64,000 bases of DNA from Corylus avellana (lineage: Eukaryota > Streptophyta > Magnoliopsida > Fagales > Betulaceae): positions 11,919,629 to 11,983,628 of the forward strand of contig NC_081546.1 of the NCBI RefSeq assembly GCF_901000735.1, given 5' to 3'. The notes under the pieces were generated by a model. That model worked only from the letters and a program-made list of their open reading frames with translations. It did not search any database and was not told where the DNA came from. Position 1 is the stretch's first letter. The number at the start of each line of letters is the position of its first letter. Of this stretch, positions 60,356 through 64,000 are shown in pieces. The translations under genes were made by a program, and so were the position numbers.

Positions 60356-61406
60356 TTAATTGTTGTAGACATATTCATCACTAATCAAAAGATCAGTTTT
60401 TGTGTTAGATTTTACAAAGAAATCAGAAATATCAAGATGAGTGTTACCTTCTCCATTTAGAGTATCAAGAAAAATTAGAGAATCTTCAAGATTATTGTGA
60501 TTTGCAAAATTCATTTCAATCTCCTTTTCTTTTATGGAGGCTTGATATAGGTCTACCGGATGTTTAGGCGTACGACAATGCCCTTTTAGACCACACCTGT
60601 AACATTTATCTTCATAGTTCTTTGTAGGTTTATTCTGTAAACTTTTGTTTTCATTTTGTTTCGCCTTAGTGTGGTTCCACTTCTGGTGGTATGGAGCATT
60701 TCTTTTGTAAGAATTATGAGTACGTTCCCCTTGGACTCTATAATTTTTTCCTATCACGTCTACGTCTACGACTACGGTTTCCTTTATTATCATGAAATGA
60801 GGTTCTATTTGCTTCAGGAAATGGTGTAGAAATTGTTGGACAAGATTGATGATTTTTTATTAATAGCTCGTTGTTTTACTCAGCCACTAGAAGACAAGAT
60901 ATCAGTTCAGAATATCTTGTGAAATTATGCTCTCGATATTGTTGCTGCAGGAGCACATTCGAGGTATGAAATGTGGTATATGTTTTTTCTAACATATTCA
61001 CATCAGTGGCTTTTTCTCCACACAATTTTAATTGTGAGCTGATTTTAAAGAGTGCAGAGTTATAGTCACTAACACTCTTAAAATCTTGCGACCTCAGGTG
61101 CATCCAATCATAACGAGCTTTTGGGAGCATAATTGTCTTCTGGTGCTCGCATCTCTCCCTTAAATTATTCCACAAGGTCAATAAATCATTTACCGTAAGG
61201 TACTCAATTTTTAATTTTTCATGCAGATGATGGCGAAGAAAAATCATTGCTTTACCGCGATCCTGCTGGGATGCTTGATTATCTTCCTTAATAATATTTC
61301 CAAGATTCATAGCTTCAAGATGGATCTTAGCACCAAGGATCCAAGATAAGTAATTTTTGCCAGAAACGTCAAGAGCGACAAACTCAAGTTTTGTAAGATT
61401 TGACAT
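60356..61406 (-). pseudogene. copia gag remnant
   Basis: 61406-60876 is an open copia gag N-terminal region (MSNLTKLEFVALDVSGKNYLSW, then a UBN2-type core). After a stop near 60875, 60793-60356 continues with basic sequence and a zinc knuckle CYRCGLKGHCRTPKH. In this knuckle the His/Cys spacing is partly altered compared with CX2CX4HX4C. It would have packaged element RNA. Confidence 0.88.
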
Positions 61407-61694
61407 TGTCTATACAAAAATATATCAAGAATTAAATAAATAAACATTATTTAAAATTAAGTGATATTATATGTAAACCAAAAATTTTCAAATATAAATT
61501 ATAAGACATCATATTCATAGCATCAGTATGATAATATTCTAGTTCATATAAATCTCACATGGATCATAATATGCATATGTTAGAATGTTAATTAACAAAA
61601 TAGATAATAAGATTACTAAATGTTAAAGAAACTTACAATGAATTGAGAATATCTCACTGATAGTTTTTGATGTTGAAGATCAAAAGAACACAAG

Positions 61695-61717
61695 GCTAGA
61701 GCTTCGTGCTGGTAACG
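61695..61717 (-). other. Putative primer-binding site of the copia element
   Basis: Next to the 5' LTR the minus strand reads ACGTTACCAGCACGAAGCTC instead of the common TGGTATCAGAGC. Similar TTATCAGCACGA starts occur in related plant copia elements; which tRNA fragment would prime is not certain. Confidence 0.5.
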
Positions 61718-62024
61718 TGTTGTAAAATCAAAGAAAATAACAAGACAAAATAAAAAGATTGCAATATGTGAAACTAGTTCTTCGAAAACTATGTATGATT
61801 CTTCTCTATTATTGTGTGATTTACATACTACTAAATACTCCCTTTTATAGGCATAAAATAATAATGGGAGGTTAAGAAATATGAAATGGGGAATATGAAA
61901 CAAAATGGTACATCGATGTATTATATGGATGTTATAAGAATTCTAAAAGATGATATGAATGTGTAAAATTTCAAGAGATGGAACTAAATGGTCATTTACC
62001 AAATGCATAAATGCATTCATAAAA
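61718..62024 (-). repeat. 5' LTR of the copia element
   Basis: 307 bp. The terminal base next to the target duplication is mutated (ATAAAA instead of ATAACA), and it carries a 14-bp insertion relative to the other LTR. Confidence 0.92.
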
Positions 62025-62029
62025 AGTTT

Positions 62030-62582
62030 GAATAAATTATTTAACTTGGTGATAAGTTCGATCTTGTCTCGTGTTGGAAGTAAAATTAAATGAATCAATC
62101 TTGAACATTCAATACTTGATACACTTTAACAACTGTATGATTCAAGTGAACAAATGTGCACTCTACCTAACTTTATTTGAAAACAAGTAGTGTTATTGGT
62201 CATGGTGTGGAGGATTCACGGTGCATCATGATTTGTTCACACCATATTATAGCTCATTTCTTTGACCTGACGGAGTGACCATGAGGCCATCTTTACCCTA
62301 TTGAGGTGGTTGCATAACCACCTTTGACCTTTTTATAAACCATTAAACTATTCATATAATTCATAATAGAATTTTAAAATACAAGGAACAATGCAAAATA
62401 GGTTCTTATTATTTACCTGATTTACAATTAGCTCTATGTGGTATCAAAATGAACTCAAAAGTCTTTGAGGTATGCCAAAAAATTTATTTAGTCCTTACAA
62501 CCAAATTTTGTCCATTGACATTAAAGATTTCGATTGTGTGGTGTTTGGCACTTTTTATTTTTATTTTTTATATATATTTTTT
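62030..62582. other. Non-coding DNA
   Basis: No gene is recognised. It contains a short perfect stem AGGTGGTTGCATAACCACCT (about 62321-62340). Confidence 0.5.
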
Positions 62583-63190
62583 CATTAAATCATATTAAAC
62601 TCTAAATTACGAAAATATCCCGACCAAGTCTTGAAGGTGCCTTAATCGGTCCCGCCATGATCCCACTGTGACTCACACGGAACCCACCCGAACCCGACTA
62701 GGACGCTGCCTTGACCTTATCAGGACCTGCCCGGGACCCAATAGGGACATTTTCATAATTTAAAGTTTAATATGATTTTGTGTACATTCCAAATACTGGA
62801 AAAAGTTTTCAATAAAATCATTTTCTAGGAAACATTTTTTGACATTGAGTCCAGGCAAGGACCTGACCGGGACCCCGCTTGATTTTTCGTACATGCCAAA
62901 TATCGAAAAATGTTTTCTAGGGAATCATTTTTCGCTGAAAATATTTTTCGACGTCGGGTCCCGCGGATCAAGTCCAAGCGAGGTCTTGGACAAGTCTTGG
63001 GTGAGTCCTGGTGGGGTCTCGGGGAGGTCCCAGGTGAGTCCCGATGTGGTCCCGGGCAGGTCTGGTTGGGTCCCCGGTCAAGTCCCGGTGGGGTCCCAAG
63101 CAGGTCCTAACGGGGTCTCGGGCGAGTCCCGTTGAAGTCCCGACAAGTTCCTGGCAGGTCCCAAGAGGGTCTCGGCGGGGTCTATCAATT
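62583..63190. repeat. GGTCCCG-type minisatellite with flanking inverted repeat
   Basis: 62980-63185 is a run of ~20-bp degenerate units such as AGTCCCGGTGGGGTCCC. A related but inverted run lies at 62625-62740. An inverted repeat (AATCATATTAAACTCTAAATT at about 62586; AATTTAAAGTTTAATATGATT ending at about 62778) encloses that inverted run. A ~107-bp unit with ACATTTTTTGACATTGAGTCC is repeated near 62943. The element family is not recognised. Confidence 0.6.
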
Positions 63191-63545
63191 TGAAAATGAG
63201 ATGCTCAAACTTGAAAAATGGCTTACGATTTTCAAAAATGAAAACCATTTTTTGAAAATTAAAGAAGAATATTCGGTCAAACATAAAATTTTTTTGTTGA
63301 TTATTATTTTACGTCGCACCAAATACCCGAAAATACAGAAAACATTTTTTGAAAAATCATTTTACAACGAAGCAAACGTAGTATTAATAATTTTCGAATA
63401 TAATATGTTACCAGGAAATGTCTATTATTTTCGTCTTTAGAAGTTTTTAGATAATTATTTGTGTTCAGACCTTTTTTTAATCTTAATGAATTTGATATTG
63501 TATCAAGACTTACCAGAACATGCTTTAGTTTAGACTTTAGAATCT
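63191..63545. other. Non-coding DNA
   Basis: AT-rich with repeated ATTTTTTGAAAA-like words; possibly the other arm of the element at 62583-63190. No gene. Confidence 0.4.
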
Positions 63546-63890
63546 TTTAGAGAATCGTTTAATAAATGGGTTGAGGTTCGGGTCAGCCCGTTTGCCCCAC
63601 CAATCCATTTAAGTCGACATGAGCTCGAACCGTTTAATAAATGGGTTAAACATGTCAACCCAAACATAACATGCTAATTTAACAGGTGACATGACACGAC
63701 CCGTGTGTCTTGTTTAATTAACGAGTCGTGTCTGGTGACACGACCCAATTGAAATGAATGGCCCGAACCAAAGAGTTTTTTTAGTTTTACCATTCTTATT
63801 GGGTATTTACTTGATATATATATATATATAAATGGGTTAACCCGCGAACCCGCGGCTTGGCACAACCTGACATGTTTGTTAAAGGGGTCA
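63546..63890. repeat. Dispersed repeat with CGACCCG-type motifs
   Basis: Repeated AATAAATGGGTT, GACACGACCC and AACCCGCGAACCCG words occur, with an inverted pair CGACCCGTGTGTC / GACACGACCC around TTAATTAA. Such sequence is common in subterminal parts of plant DNA transposons and MITEs. An (AT)n tract lies at 63814-63830. Ends and target duplication are not found. Confidence 0.5.
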
Positions 63891-64000
63891 TAAACCCTAA
63901 CCCTAAAATTAGGTGTCGTATCCTCTCATTCTATTTTTCCTATAATTTTTTCAATTTTTATTTATTTTTTAATTTTTTTTAGGAACATTTAATATGTAGA

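Larger units (their letters stand above)
56072..62024 (-). mobile_element. Ty1/copia retrotransposon, full-length but degenerate
   Basis: LTRs at 56072-56364 and 61718-62024 are flanked by the 5-bp duplication AGTTT (56067-56071, 62025-62029). A polypurine tract (minus-strand AAGGGGGAA) sits next to the left LTR. Gag, protease, integrase, RT and RNase H appear in copia order on the minus strand. The LTRs differ at about 30 of ~290 aligned positions by hand count plus one 14-bp indel, so this is an old insertion. All coding parts after gag are broken. Confidence 0.93.

Noticed and set aside
63893..63915. AACCCTAACCCTAAA, telomere-like
   Set aside because: Only two units; too short for a telomeric or interstitial telomere array.

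Overview
This window looks like nuclear DNA of a flowering plant, probably a heterozygous eudicot. It is AT-rich, has spliced genes with GT-AG introns, and is packed with plant transposable-element families: L1-like LINE, Ty1/copia, solo LTRs, MULE, CACTA, hAT, Tourist-type MITE and a tRNA-derived SINE. I see no prokaryotic or organellar features. The one clear host gene is a seven-exon CDT1 replication-licensing gene (45021-54307, + strand), which codes for 552 residues with an unbroken reading frame across all junctions.

Layout. 1-617 is one end of a CACTA element. 727-3145 is a solo LTR with a 5-bp target duplication, carrying a Tourist-like MITE. From about 3478 to 35655 (copy A) and from 35757 to 45089 (copy B) the same ~9.3-kb stretch occurs twice in direct orientation, ~97% alike by eye, separated by a 100-N gap. 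Each copy holds an L1-like LINE (minus strand) and the promoter plus start of CDT1. Copy A stops inside CDT1 exon 1 at the gap, while copy B runs on into the complete gene. This is either a tandem duplication or two haplotypes laid end to end in the assembly.

Copy A has three large insertions that copy B lacks, so B gives the empty sites. The first is a four-level nest in the LINE: a hAT element (9108-23279) holds a gag-remnant LTR retrotransposon (9297-21830), which holds a MULE (11740-19973). The second is a solo LTR (24614-26083). The third is an LTR retrotransposon (26337-33680) that contains CACTA transposase debris and a short hAT element.

The MULE is the most interesting unit. Its ~200-bp terminal inverted repeats are nearly identical. 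It carries a mudrA-like transposase gene (six exons, minus strand, open except for one assembly gap) and, facing it, an intact two-exon gene for a 170-residue GRF zinc-finger protein with a coiled coil and a C-terminal membrane segment. Two convergent genes, each reading inward from one TIR, recall the mudrA/mudrB plan of maize MuDR with an unrelated second protein.

Downstream of CDT1 lie a short hAT element (55080-55675), an old degenerate copia element (56072-62024, minus strand) and GC-rich minisatellite-like repeats to the end of the window.
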